Positions 36,909 to 49,789 of a stretch of 64,000 nucleotides of DNA are shown here, piece after piece (position 1 is the first letter of the stretch; each line of letters opens with the position of its first letter). The notes under the pieces were generated by a model. It searched no databases. It saw nothing but the letters and a program-made list of their open reading frames with translations, and was not told where the DNA came from. Where the stretch lies: contig JAKMXF010000244.1 of assembly GCA_024704765.1 (NCBI GenBank), positions 53,905-117,904 on the forward strand, written 5' to 3'. Source of the DNA: Oopsacas minuta (lineage: Eukaryota; Porifera; Hexactinellida; Lyssacinosida; Leucopsacidae). The translations under genes were made by a program, and so were the position numbers.

Positions 36909-39208
36909 TAACACAGCCCTGCGGAAAAAAAAATTTTATTTGCTGATTGTTATTGCAAAACATTTTCTAATCCACATTTTAATACTGATTTTGAATAATT
37001 TTGTAAGATATACGTATCACGTCTAGTTTTTTTGCAAAATTATTTTTAAATATTGGTATATTTATCGATGAATGCATGATACCTCTACAAGTAAAATAGT
37101 GAAAATCTGCCATTTATAAATTTTTATTGATAACATAATCTTAGTTAATAAATAATTTGAATATATTAGTCTGAATCAGGAGTAAATTTCCGTTTTTTTG
37201 ACATTCTAGCATGAATAACATCAATACAATCTCTCTTGAGACACCAGCAGTAATCAGCCATCATATGAACGTCCCACCTCCCCTGATATCGTGTTTCCAT
37301 TGTTTTTATGTCTTGGTGGAATCGTTCACCTTGCTCCTCGGAAACAGCTCCAAGATTCTCTGGAAAATAGTCAATATAACTGTGAAGAAAGTGAACTTTT
37401 ACACTCATATTGCACCCGAGATTCTTGTAAGATTCAATCAACTCATTCACAAGTATTTTATAATTAGGAGATTTCGTATTTCCCAAGAAGTTTTTCATGA
37501 CATCTACAAATGTATTCCATGTACATTTTTCTTTCCATATCATAGAATTTGAAAAATTATCATCTCGAACAAGTTGTCTTATCTGAGGACCGTCGAATAT
37601 ACCAGCTTTTCTTTTTTCATCACTTAGGTAGTAAAACTTCTCGGTAATATATTTGAAACAATTTCCTTCTTTATCTAATGCCCTTACAACTGTTTCATCA
37701 ATCCTAATTTTATATGAAGTGGTGGAAGCAAAATCTTGAGAGGATCCACTAGAGGCTCGTGAATAATGTTCTTATCTCCAACATTAAGATTGGTTCTAGC
37801 TGGCCAGCTCTGTCTAGAATAGTGTTCGCTCTTTGCACGACTGTCCCATAAGCATAAAAAACAAGGGTATTTTGTATATCCTGATTGCTGTCCCAAAAGA
37901 ATGCATATGATTTTTAAGTCACCACAGATTTACTCAATTGTGCTGGTTATAATTAATTTTATGAAGCACAATTTTCATGTTATCATATCGTTCCTTTAAA
38001 CTTACTGAATGTCCAATTGGTATGGAACTAAATTTGTTGCCATTATGAAGTAGAACACATTTCAAACTTTGTTTTGAACTATCAATAAAGAGTCTCCAAT
38101 CATTAGGTACATACGGACATCCAAGAGCATTAACTAGTGGTGAAACATCATGATAAAACACAAATCCGTCTTCCATTATGAAATATTTCAAAAATTCGAT
38201 CTCTCTGTTCCTATATGAGTAAAATTTTGTTTCTGGGAGAAGCAAGTTTTTTTCTTTTAGCCTAGAACCTAACAACTCCGCAGATTCTTTAGGTAAATCT
38301 AAATCACGTACCAAATCATTTAATTCAGATTGATTAAATAACTGTGGAGAATTAGAACGAGATAATACACACGGAATAAAATCCTCATCTTCTCTAATTA
38401 ATGAATCTCTAGTTTCACAATCATCAATTTCCGAGATAACATCCAAATTAGTAAATTTTGGAACAGGTACATCAATAGAATGGGGAACGGGTCGTATTGC
38501 TGAATGTAAATTTGGATACTTGATCAATGACTTGGTTTTAGCATTGAATCCGGAAATATTCGCCATACAAAAGTAACAATCGCTAATGTGATTTTGTGGC
38601 TCTCTCCATATCATTGGAATTCCATAACTTAAACTCTTTCTGATTCCTTTTGTCCATTGCCTCAAATTTTCTACACTAGATCGGAACACTGTATGTGGAG
38701 CCCAAGTTTTGTCTTGATCACCTAATATCACTCCAAAATATTCTAAATATGCTTTTTTAACAAATCCTGTTATTGCCGTAGTTTGTTTAGAAGTCATAAA
38801 ACTCCCACAAATATAACAAAAGACGTCTGGATCATTACTGCACCTTCTGCGATAAGCCATATGATAATAAAATATCAAAATAGAGACTATAGTACAATAA
38901 AGCTGTATATAACAAAAATAAAAATAAAAAAATTATGTAGAAAAGAATGGAGTTAAAGGGACTAATTAGAAAATGCAATAAAGCACGCATCTGTTTATTT
39001 CAAAAGAGAAAAATTCACACATGTATCAAATATAATCATTTATTCTAGGGAAGTGTACTTAAAAAAATCGACTTACATTAAAATGACATTTGAGTAAAAA
39101 CGAGACGTGATAGGGGAATTCTGATGACAGATTGAGAATCAGCATACTCAAGTTAACTAAAAACAACCCATGGATAATAATCAGCAAATTTGACGCAGGG
39201 CAGTGTAA
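36909..39208 (-). mobile_element. Uncharacterised TIR DNA element, best copy
   Basis: 2,300 bp. Left end TAACACAGCCCTGCGG, right end (reverse complement) TTACACTGCCCTGCG. Both share ATTTGCTGATT and CACGTCTAG/CGAGACGTGAT-like blocks over about 120-140 bp. It holds a single minus-strand gene. The termini resemble those of the element at 3712-5886 only in the first bases, while the proteins are clearly homologous. Confidence 0.85.
37166..38860 (-). pseudogene. Zinc-finger, transposase-like protein, nearly intact
   Basis: Starts MAYRRRCSNDPDVFCYICGS. Then come LGDQDKTWAPHTV, MIWREPQNHISDCYFCMANI, YPNLHSAIRPVPHS, LFIDSSKQSLKCVLLHNGN, CGDLKIICILLGQQSGYTK, YPCFLCLWDSRA, KAGIFDGPQIRQL and AVSEEQGERFHQDIKTMETR, ending near MADYCWCLKRD. 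Paired Cys motifs suggest zinc binding. FIDSSK looks like the first strand of an RNase-H-like fold; with CGDLK and EQGERF it gives a possible D, D, E set (inference). Only two single-base frame changes are seen, near 37910 and 37690. The family is common and unnamed in invertebrates as far as I know. Confidence 0.8.
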
Positions 39209-40582
39209 TCTATAAATCAATAAATATACTATTATTTTTCAACAGTGTGCATATGCGATATATTTAGCATAGCTACTCAAAAATTTCTGTGATATTCAAA
39301 CGATAGCATCTAGGAATTGAATATACAAAGATATCCCAGGTAATCAAACTTTCAATTGAAATGAAATGAAATTTCAATTTCAATTAAGCATGCATAGGTA
39401 AGTTCAAATTGTACTCTAATTTTGATAAATCTGAAATGACAGAAGCAAATTAACAAAGTAAAATATTGTATCTGGGTGGTAACTATTCTTACCCTGAGCA
39501 ATCTTGGGAGCACCCAATAATATATTCTCCCGCTGAGTACAATAATGCAGGGATGTCTATAGGGGCCCCATCGATTACTCTACAAATATCATGGACCTCT
39601 GTGTGCCTGCCGAGCATGTACAAAAATATTAAGCTAATATATTACTAGGCATACGAAATTTATTACAATGTTTCAATATTGTGATGATGAATATTTTTAG
39701 TAGCGCATGAAAAATTCAATAAGGAACTTCAACCTGAATTGATACATGGGTTCCTTGAAAATATATAAAACTACAAGGATTATCAGAAACGATCCTAGGC
39801 GTCATTTCTTCAATCAATATTTTCCAGATAACTTTTTGAGTCCATTACTAAAACTTTTATCCATTCTCTCCTCAACCTAACCTATTACTGGCTCTCCAAC
39901 ACATTGGTATCAGGCTCTGGTACTAGTACCTGTCTCGCTCCTCTTCCGACCCTGCATTGGAGTTGTAAATTCCTTTTCCCTACCTAAAGGCATTTAAGAA
40001 TCTGTGTAGAGTAAGTGAGAGGACAATTCGAGCAATATTCGCAGATAGATATGGAAAATTCTGCATATAGAATTGACTGATTCTTTCGAACATTCGAACT
40101 TTATCATAAAAAAATTGTGATATTTTGAACTGTAACGGTTTCAGATCATTTGGTATTTCAACATTATAAACATAGATGAATATTAAACTTTCTACATGGA
40201 TTTAAAGAAAGAACAGTTCTTAATATATTCTGCCAATTATGCCGAAATGTGAGTTTGGTGAATTCTTACATATCAATAATACATTTCTTCGGGTAAAATG
40301 TCCCAGTTTGTATTATCGGCGAATATAAATTTCCCAAAAAGTTACGTCTACTTCCTCTTCTCGCAGGTCAATTGAAAATTGACTCAGTGATTATGCTATA
40401 TATTTAGTAGGCAATATATGGATGTTATAGATATACCCTGATTAAATAATCAGTGAAACCATACACAGATATGCGAAAATTAAAATTCTAGAAAATTAAG
40501 TTCTGGTGATTCATAGCCAACTATGTGGCAGTGATAGGGCATATTTTAAACACAACATAGCAAAATTAAAATATTCGCTTAC
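39209..40582. other. Intron DNA, no gene recognised
   Basis: AT-rich. The frame 39466-39648 is open but unrecognised. Confidence 0.4.
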
Positions 40583-40847
40583 CTGTATCATCACAAGAAA
40601 TTTGTTCAGTGATGTCACAAAAACAATCTAGAAATAACGCATGTTCTGAAGATGGTTCGATATCGAATTCTTCAAATTTCAAAAATCTTGAAAAGTGATC
40701 AAGTACAACTTGCATACTCAAAATATCACCATAAGTGAGGTAGGGAATAAGTTTCATTATGCGTCTTAAAATATCAGTATTTTGTTGGACAAAGGAATTA
40801 CTAATAGATGAAAGAAGAAGCTTCAGATGGTTAATATCTCCCTCAAC
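40583..40847 (-). CDS. UBR4: UBR4 exon, conserved IPYLxxG / FLDCFC segment
   Basis: 265 bp: phase 0 at the acceptor (TATATTAG), 88 codons, then one base before the donor GTAAGC. Residues LKLLLSSISNSFVQQN, MKLIPYLTYGDILSMQ and HALFLDCFCDITEQI follow the human UBR4 order (LVMLLDQINSTFVRSN, RIIPYLSFGEVEKMQ, KVFLDCFCKIAAGI) closely. This is one of the clearest homology anchors in the window. The trailing G completes a glycine codon with the next exon. A reading that starts at the internal ATG would miss the first 30 or so codons. Confidence 0.95.
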
Positions 40848-41004
40848 CTAATATACATGAAACAATGACAATATCATAGTAACTCATATAATTTCTGGTT
40901 GCTTGATGGTCAATGGCAATCAGGGTTTTAGGAACATAGAGGAAACTTAAGGAGCCTGAAATTTGGTTATGTATAGCTTGATATCCAAATATTTTTCATC
41001 TGAT

Positions 41005-41170
41005 GTACAGGGTTGGGTTTGGTTAACCGAAATAAATGGATCTGTAAACCTTCTCGAAAATACAGGTTTACAAGTTAACAGCTGCAAGTATTTCGAAATC
41101 TAATCGATAAAGTGGGATGACTAAACATATCATTACATATGAATTATTGATGTGTTGTAACGTCAAAAAT
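41005..41170. repeat. Interspersed repeat B, copy 1
   Basis: Shares GGTTAACCGAA, GTTAA-C-GCAA, TTTCGAAATCTAA-like and ACCTATCATTACATAT-like blocks in order with 45505-45670. Confidence 0.7.
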
Positions 41171-41739
41171 AATGAAAATTCTGAATATGGAATTAAGATG
41201 AAACTTCATTAATACCAAATATTTGCAAGTCAGTTTAGAGAATCTACAATGATTTTCATACTATATTCCAATCTGGTGCCTATATTTTAGTAATATGCTA
41301 CTTCTGCAACATGTGGCGGAAATATTAAAATGCTAATAGGTCAACGGAATATGATTTACACAATTCGAAATATAGATGGGGTAAAACAGACTGTTATAAT
41401 TTGCAAATATACTATCAGAAATGTTTCCTCTCATTTGAATTTTTAAGATTATGAATTTAACATGAAATTAGGTCATTATCTATTGAATGAGAAAAGTGTG
41501 GCTATAAAATATCTAATTATAGAAAATTTGATGGATTTAGTCAGGATACTATAATTTTAATTAACATAATCATATAGTAATTTCAGGCAAATATCATCAT
41601 AAAGATAATCAAAAATTCGTTGGATTCCCAGGATATGTAATTGCACATTTAGATGTGTTTGAAACACTTGTGCTCTGTTAGTGTATGTGTATATACATAT
41701 AGTTATATATGTTAGTATGTCCATAATTGAAAGAAGAAA

Positions 41740-42170
41740 CTGGGGGAAATCAGGGCTGATTTTGAGATACTATTTAGACCTGGCTCGGACAGTTAGAGTC
41801 TTGAAGGAAGATTCACACTTATTACGATAATAGGGCGTCATTGTCACCATTTGGATTCTAAAATATCATAATATTGAGAACTGCACAGCCAATCTAGATG
41901 AAAGAAGTTAGAAATTTAAGCCACACGTGCCCCTCAATATGTTAGATGTCCTGACATCATCACTTTGAACAAATCCCAACACATAATGAAATTATTGCAT
42001 CATCATGACTGTCCGAAATATCAAAGTTTCAGAATTTCGTGGATTTTGGAATTTAGTGATACTCGAGCCGCAAGGTTCCCAGATTACTAACTAAAACCAC
42101 GTGGCAGCTCCAGAATTGCCACAGAAGGCAATTAAATGGATTTGGGCGGGCCAAGGATAATGAAAGTAAA
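41740..42170 (-). repeat. Interspersed repeat A, reverse copy
   Basis: Read on the minus strand it carries GATGATGTCAGGACATC and a run ending CCAGGTCTAAATAG, as in the copies at 49790 and 58640. Confidence 0.5.
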
Positions 42171-43947
42171 GAATTTCCGAATAAAGTGACCTTGAGCAAG
42201 GTGTGGCTAGTTATCCCGTCAAGTACCGACTCTAAAGCACTGACAAATATAGCACTTTAATACTTATGCTAAATCAAGGCACAAAGCTCAAGGTTATGTT
42301 AACACGTCGCGTAGCGTTCCAGGAGGCGAAGTGCTCTAGCATTGATGAAAGTGACACTTTTCGGTAAACCAAAACCAGCCCTGTAAGAGGAATGCCATTG
42401 GCAAGTATTAGTTTGTTTTCGACTTTAAGGGTTGCTATTCACTTCCATAAAGTAAAAGCAAGTAAAAGTATCAGGCGTGTTAATCCTTGATCGCAATCAA
42501 ATTACCCATAGTTGACTGGCAATTATTTTCTTTCAAACTAAAAGAATCGGGGTGATTAATATGACATAAGCACGATCGGGTAGGGAGGAAACAGTAATTA
42601 TTCTATCGAGCAGTAGTGATCTCAACTTTTACACACATTTGAAAACTAGCTACTTTGTTCATTTGATTGCACTGCCAAAACGACAAAATACACAGATAAA
42701 AAGAAAAACAATTATTCTAAATAACTACAGATATGATAGTATATTATAGCAAAATACATTCACTGACAATATACAAAAGGGGGTACAGAATTTTCTATTA
42801 AATACTTATCTTACATAAGTATTCAAAACACTAAGTATACAAATAAAATGCTGACTATACGTGAACAGGAATAAATGAATACGATTTCGTACACCATGTT
42901 AGTTAACATTGTTCCAGAATATAACAATGAAAATTATTCGAATGATATAGTTTCAAGCAACACTTTATTGAATAGATAATGAGATTATTCTTGCGAGAGT
43001 ATTTGCCGCGTTTGGAAACCATGCCTTGTCTATCAGTTCATAGGACTCCCAATGCACAATGGTCATTGATATTCACGGAATTCCCAGCCACATTTATGTT
43101 ATTAGGCATTTATAAAGACTACTGAACCTAGCAGGGGTAACAAAGCCTAATCAAAGTGAGAAATGCATAGTCTAAAATGGAATATTCATTAACGATTCGG
43201 TCTTTATATTTTGGTACTCATGATTTTTTGAGTAAACTTGCAAATAATCTCTCAAAAATATATTTATGTGGGGACCTTCTTCAGATCTGAATCACGACTG
43301 GCTCAATATGAAACAGATGCATTAGATTAAATCAATTATCAAAAGAATATTAGATCAACTGATATCATTTAGAATGACTTCTCAGTAGAATTTAATCAAA
43401 CAACATTCGAACAAATGAAATCCTTCGATCAATATCCTTATCACCATGGATGGCATCAATTTCGTATAGCTGATCCTATATCATTATTTGGTGCCTAGGA
43501 TAGCAGCTGTCTAACTTAGGGACTATAAATGCATTGGCAATACATATATGATATATTAAAATATAAACCGAGAAATATGCAAAGGTTCATCAACATTTCA
43601 CCTTAATTTGGAAGACGTACATGTCACGACAATTCTATACAAGTACTATGTTAGACAAAGGATGAATCTTAACATTCATCGTTGAAAGAATGGATAAATT
43701 GATATGGAAAATCGCAAAAAAAGGATAATAGCCATTAAATGAAAACTTATGATAAGTTTGTGAAGCGAGACGAATCTTGGATAACATATTTATATGCGTT
43801 GGTTATGTTACTATATTGCGAAACACAGCTCTTATGCCATGACTTAACAGTTCGCATTCATTAATCGGAATGATTATGTTCGGATTGCAAAATATGTATG
43901 GTAGATTAATTGTAAGGCTATGACTTTCGCAGTCGCTTGGGTACATA

Positions 43948-45251
43948 CCGAGTGTTCAATAAGTTCGAGTAAACTACACAAAGCACTTACAGTAGAGCTA
44001 ATTTAACGTAACCACATACATACCTAGTAAATCCATACTTCCTAACCAAATTTCAGGATTATAAGGACTATACTCGATTTTTTGTAGCCAATTTTATAGT
44101 CTTCACTTTCAATATTTTAATATTATGGAAAATTTGAATAAGAGAGATTTCCGTGCTATCATTTTCTACAATTTCAAACGAGGATTAAACGTTGCGGATT
44201 GCAGTTGTGAGATGTTTTCTATCTTTGGGGATCAAAGTCCAACCCAATCCAACATCTACAAGTGGTATTGTCAATTTCGTTTGGGCCACACATCCCTTGA
44301 CGATGAGTCACGTTCAGGACGTCCAATTACGACGGTCACCGAGGAGAATATCGACAAAGTATCGAAGCTAGTAACTGAGGATAGGCAAATCACTGTCAGA
44401 CAGTTAGCTTTCGAGGTTTCGGTCTCATCGGGGACAATAGAAACCATCTTACACCAACACCTTGGGCTAAAGAGGGTTTGTTCTAAGTTGGTCCCCCATG
44501 TATTAAATTTTGAGCAAAAAAAATCGTCGACTAGAATTTTGTCGTTTTATGCTGCTAAAGTATTCCAAAAAAGATTCGCAACGCTGGTCAGAAGTCATAA
44601 CTGGTGTCGAGACATGGATCTATTATTACGACATTCAATTAAAGCAGCAGAGCTCAAAATGGATCTTTGAAGACGAGCAACCGGACACAATTCCGAAGCA
44701 AACCAGGGCGGTTGGCATACGAATATTTGCTGTTTTCTTCTCTACAAGATGGATAATAGAATATGTGATGCTTCTTGAGAAGCCCACTGTTACTGCAACT
44801 TGGTAAACTGAAAATTGTCTCCCGCAAGTGTTCCAAGCTGTCGAGAGGTTGCGTCCAAAGACTGGTATTCGCGGAATGAAATTCCACCATGACAATGCTC
44901 CAGCTCACACTGCACGAAAAACTAAAGACTATATCAAACAATCGGGGCTAGAATTGATCGATCATCCACCCTATAGCCCAGATTTAGCCCCCTGTGACTT
45001 CTGGTTGTTTCCTACTATAAAATGCCATCTAAAAGGTAGGCGTTTTGATTCGGAAACAGAGCTGAGCGCTGCATTTTTAGATGCAATTGACCTCATACCA
45101 GAAAGTCGCTACTCAAAACTATTTGACATGTGGTTAGAACGGTGTCAAAGGCGTATTGATGCTAATGGGGAGTATATCGAACATTTGAAATAGTATTTTT
45201 ATATCTATCTGTACTGTAAGCATACTTTACTCGAACTTATTGAACACTCGG
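43948..45251 (+). mobile_element. mariner-like transposon, nearly intact
   Basis: 1,304 bp with perfect 26-bp inverted repeats starting CCGAGTGTTCAATAAGTTCG and flanked on both sides by TA (43946-43947 and 45252-45253). Size and structure are canonical for mariner. It lies in a UBR4 intron, antisense to UBR4. Confidence 0.96.
44125..45193 (+). pseudogene. mariner transposase, one frameshift and one stop
   Basis: Starts MENLNKRDFRAIIFYNF. The helix-turn-helix region has DDESRSGRPITTVTEENI and SSGTIETILHQHLGLKRVCS, then VPHVLNFEQ. At about 44515-44524 the frame changes within an A8 run, and the protein resumes with RRLEFCRFML, ITGVETWIYYYD and KWIFEDEQPD. A TAA at about 44806 follows; after it come FHHDNAPAHTARKTKDYI and HPPYSPDLAPCDFWLFP. 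Spacing between the second and third Asp is 34, as in mariners. The first Asp of GDETW is Val (GVETW), so the protein would be inactive even if the frame were continuous. Confidence 0.94.
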
Positions 45252-45504
45252 TATTTGACTGAAATGTCTTGGTCTCAAACAATTACACATCGTTCCTAAA
45301 TGTCTAAATATGATGAATATCAAGTATTGAGTGTATTGGAAGCCTAGTATTACAAGAAGATATTTGAGTATGTTTCCGATTTTCATTAGATGTGAATTCA
45401 TATTTTTGGGTATAAACTATCAAAGATTAACATTTCTAGATTTACATCTCGAGTAAGATATTATCATTTCAACTTATTTAGTATATAATACTCATTCTAG
45501 TAGA

Positions 45505-45670
45505 AGGACTGGGGTGGGTTAACCGAATAGACTGGGTTGTTAAAGCCTTTTTAAAATAATGATTACCGATTAACCACTGCAATTATTTCAAAATCTAACC
45601 ATTAAAGTTTGGTCACTAAACCTATCATTACATATACATTCTTGATGTTCTATAACTTAACAAAACTATT
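45505..45670. repeat. Interspersed repeat B, copy 2
   Basis: Collinear with 41005-41170 (GGTTAACCGAA, then TTTCAAAATCTAACC, then CCTATCATTACATAT). Confidence 0.7.
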
Positions 45671-45999
45671 TGAATTTATGAAAACAGACCTACAATGCAA
45701 AGGCAGAACTAAAATAGAAATACATAAAAGGTAGAATTCACAGTGGGCAATAGGTTAATCAAGTGGAAATAGGCACTTCAGTTGTTGCTAACCATTAACA
45801 TTGGATTAATTCCATATGTTATATAAGCCCTTCCAAGCAGATCAGTATATCCAGAAATTTGTAAGGCTTCGAACCTATATTTTATGACATCATCACCATA
45901 ACAATTAAAATCTAATCTAATAATAATAGTTCAATAAACAAATAACCAATACAAACATTAGGACATCCTAAGAACTATATTCAATAACTAAGGAGTTGA

Positions 46000-46560
46000 A
46001 TAATTCATCTTGTTCTAATGTACTATCAGATATGCATTTCAGTTTGCAATTGTATCTTATTACCCACACTTCTAAATTTTACCACATTTCGAAAGGTGTT
46101 TAGTATAGAAGCACTTTGGGGGAGAAGACGCACTATGATGTCCCTCGTATTGGAAGTAAATGAATTTTTACAAGCTAGGTGGTCACGGTACATGCAAAAG
46201 AACTTATTGCAAGATTTAAATCCCTCTTGTGAAAGATTTTCAAACTGCATCCATTGTTACATTCATTAATCAATTCGTGACATGAACTAACCGTTTATGT
46301 AATGACGGGCTAAGGTGTAAACACATAAGTTTCACAGCAAACAAGGTAAAGATATTCTGGGTCAATTTCTCTGTGCCACAGCCAAAGAAACGCAAAATGA
46401 CGGAGAGATTGGTTTGTATCTTTTCCAAAGAATGGCAATATTGATATTGGACTAAAGATGTTACCTAATAGAAAACTTTTCTTTATTCCCAAAGCAACTT
46501 GCGCGATATTCCCGATGGTAGTGGTTCTGCCTGAACCTGACGGGTGATCAATTTTCAAAC
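46000..46560 (-). pseudogene. Fossil of an invertebrate transposon-type protein
   Basis: Minus-strand pieces DHPSGSGRTTTIGNIAQ, FLWLWHREIDPEYL and NLSQEGFKSCNKFF...YRDHLACK follow the order of a common multi-copy invertebrate protein I remember as PGxGTTNDGNTAR, then a tryptophan region, then LSEEAxEARNKxFRxxRxxHTRK. Stops and frame changes make it a relic. The superfamily is unknown to me, and no ends could be placed. Confidence 0.5.
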
Positions 46561-49500
46561 CAGTTTCTCTATCAAAAAACTTGTTACAAACTTTGAGAAA
46601 TCTTTCAGTTTAGCACAAGTTGGTGACTGGTTTTCGAACCTGAATGTAGATGATAAACAGGTAACATGAACCAGCGGAAAGGAAATTGTAAGACCGAAGG
46701 GGAGAAGCAGAAAAAACATCTAAATCGGAGATGGGCACATGTGTTAAATAAACCTTTGTGAATGTGGAATTAATAAATACTATACTTTGTTAACTTGAGA
46801 AAATATCTCTTTGGCAGCTGAAATAGTTCGGTATATATGAAAGCTAGATTTAACCAATTCTAGATCTTGTATTAGATGGTGGGTAGCTGTACACAATTGA
46901 CATTTTGTACCTGCTGCGCCTGTAGGTATGCCTGACATTTCTAATCGAACATAGTGTAGAGTACTTTAATTCTAATTGTCCCACTTTGTTCTAACCCAAA
47001 CCCTTGTTGTTCTTCAAAGTTGTTTCCGAATTGATATAGGAATCCATTAGATGTCTGAGGTTCTCTTCGTTTTCATTCCCGCCAATAATGCAAAAGACCT
47101 AACTGGAAAACAAAGTTTGGAGTTGGGGTTAGTGAGATTTCACGGTTATAGCAATCTAAAATATAGAGAATCTTAAAGGCGAATAGGAGGATATTCTTAG
47201 TAATGATTGCGGGACTTCCTGAAGTTGGTTTTACACTTGGTGAGGACCAGAACCGTCTAACCTATCTGATATATTAATGTTTAGAGGAAATTGAGTTTCA
47301 AGTATTTTTGGAAGTATCTTGAGTAATCTTGATACAGTCTGTTGTAAAAATTCTAACATATGGAATGCTAATTCCAATAGCATGCTCACTTCGATTTATA
47401 ATAAACTGTAATCATTTGATATAGTAATTTCTGTACGGTAGTGGGAAACTTTAAATACGGAAGGATGAGAATATTTTCGGATTGAACAATTTCCTTAACA
47501 CAATGGATTTTAACTTTCCTATCTGGAGTTGGTCGACGAGGAAAGCTGATTTGTCAATAGGAAAACGTTGGCTAGCACACCCAAATGAACTTTCTAAATG
47601 ATCTCTCTACAATAGGAAGCTGTTGCGAATCACGCTGGGAACTAGAACCAACTGTAGGTTATATAATGCAACTGTTTACTTTCAATACCCTATTTTATAG
47701 CTAAGCTTTCGATGAAATTTTTCTAGAGAAGATAATCGAAATTTCAATCCCTTGTAAGTTAATTGAAAAGTGGTTTTTAATGCTATACGAAACTTCGGCT
47801 TCAAAGATTGTTTTATCTTCAGAAAGTCTCCCCTTTGGAAAACTGTAAATTGAGTATGAGTAGAACAGCATACTTTCCCAGGTGGATCAATCCTTTCGTT
47901 CAAGAAAGGTTTGTCTGTCAGATTTTAGTTCTCGTAACATTCTGAAACTGGTATGAAAATCACTATCTGGTAATAGGAAATTAGTGATAAACTCTGCAGA
48001 AGAAGAATTCAAAAGAACATAGACTTCTTTTTTATTCATTCTAAGTTGTACACAATATAAGAAACTAAAAAATGGAAATGTATTCATTAGACATTCACGA
48101 ATAATTCCGAGGTTGTCAATAGTAAATGGAATACTAGATTTTGGGGGCTTGGGGTCTAGAAAGTATCATAAATTAAAGCTAGCATAATAAGCTAGAATAT
48201 AAAAACTAGAAAATTTCTTCTCACAACTGCTCAGGTTTTGGACGAAATTGGAAAAATTATTCGTCCGATATTGAGTGAAGTCCTCGGGTCACGAACCAAA
48301 GTTTCTATAATTTAAGGATATGATATCTATACTCTATATCCACCTGTTGGCCACTGTTGAATTCGTGTATATACACAATTTTTAACTATCAAAATCTTAG
48401 GAAAACTGAAAGTATTGATGAAAATGGCACTGTTCATTTAACAAAATGTATTTGCTCATAGAAGTTAACTGGATTTTGCAGCGGTACCGGTCAACCGGAT
48501 AACCGAAATCAACCATGCTAATAGTTACATTTTGAGTTCAAGATTCAATGAGCAACATTAGAATATTCAAACTTGAATCGGGTATTTCTTAATTGAATAA
48601 GATCAAAACCAAAGTAATAATGTCCAAAGAGTGTGTTACCTCTTTGAATTCCGTGTAAGTGAAATAAATTCATGTACCTGTTGAAAAGGTGCCAGTCCTA
48701 CTTGATATGTCTGAAATAGGAAGAAGGAATTACACCCAACTTCACCCAAACTTGATTGTCAGAGAACAAAGAGTATGTGCTAGATCTGATGAATGACGTG
48801 ATATCAAGAGACATGATGCAACTAGATCCAAGCCCTCATCGGGCGGAGGGGGTGTAAACCCCTTACTACTTTCAATTGTGACAAAGACTTGAAATAATTC
48901 TTACAAAATTGAATCAACTAAATACTTATGAATACCAACTCAAATTCCTGATAGTAGATGGTTTGGACGGTAGCGCTATGATAAGATATCTACAATAAAA
49001 TTCACACTAGTACTTGTAAAGAACCACATACTCTAATGTTTCTAACCGACATCACTTCCTACATCTTCAAACAGAATAGCTTGGCAATACCAATACCGAA
49101 ATTCGCAATTTTCACAAACACCAGTAATTCAATGCGCTGCAAAAGATTGCTAAAAATATTGGGTTATTTTTTAGAAATATCGAATCTTGAGAGAGAAAAA
49201 TTACAAAATGTGATATCTTTAGAGAATGACATGGTGGAAATTATTCGATCGATGTGCAACTGGAGGATGGCTGTAATATGATATGGTACAGGGGGAGCCA
49301 GTTACCATATCTGCACAACCACTAATTGGGATCTAAAAGATAAGGAAATCGGCACAGTCAAAACTATACTTATATCTCAGCGCGTATTAACCAACAAGTG
49401 GTTTTGCCCTGCACTGACTAGTCATTACGGATATTGGCTAGGATTACGGATAATGACAAGCAGATTGGTCAACACGCGTATTGATTAGTCAGTCGCGTAC

Positions 49501-49789
49501 CCACTGATTCCGAGATAGTGAGTAATATGTATATAAAAATTACTATATATATTGGAAATTGCCTATTCCACATTTTTCGCTAATTGCTTCCCAAAGTATG
49601 GTTTACTTGTTGTAAAAGAATATCGAAGAAGGGAGAATGGGCATGTTTTCTGGGTTCATAACTTCCAAGATAATTTCAAGAATAGTTAAATCCATCTAAT
49701 AAGTAATCTGCGTCCTTTATACACTAGGTAGTTAGAAATTCTAGAATCTTTCAAAATTTTGACAATTTGGAATTTTGTAAAGTCAGGAT

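Larger units (their letters stand above)
40848..43947. other. Intron DNA with interspersed repeats
   Basis: Contains one copy of a repeat shared with 45500-45680 (about 41005-41170) and a reverse-oriented copy of the repeat at 49790/58640 (about 41740-42170). No gene recognised. Confidence 0.45.

Noticed and set aside
43740-43860. Reading with KRDESWITY, like a mariner catalytic motif
   Set aside because: No other mariner motifs flank it and the frames are short; it lies just outside the delimited element and is probably chance.
46310-46558. Open minus frame as a host exon
   Set aside because: Its GSGRTTTIGN motif and the following pieces fit a transposon fossil better.
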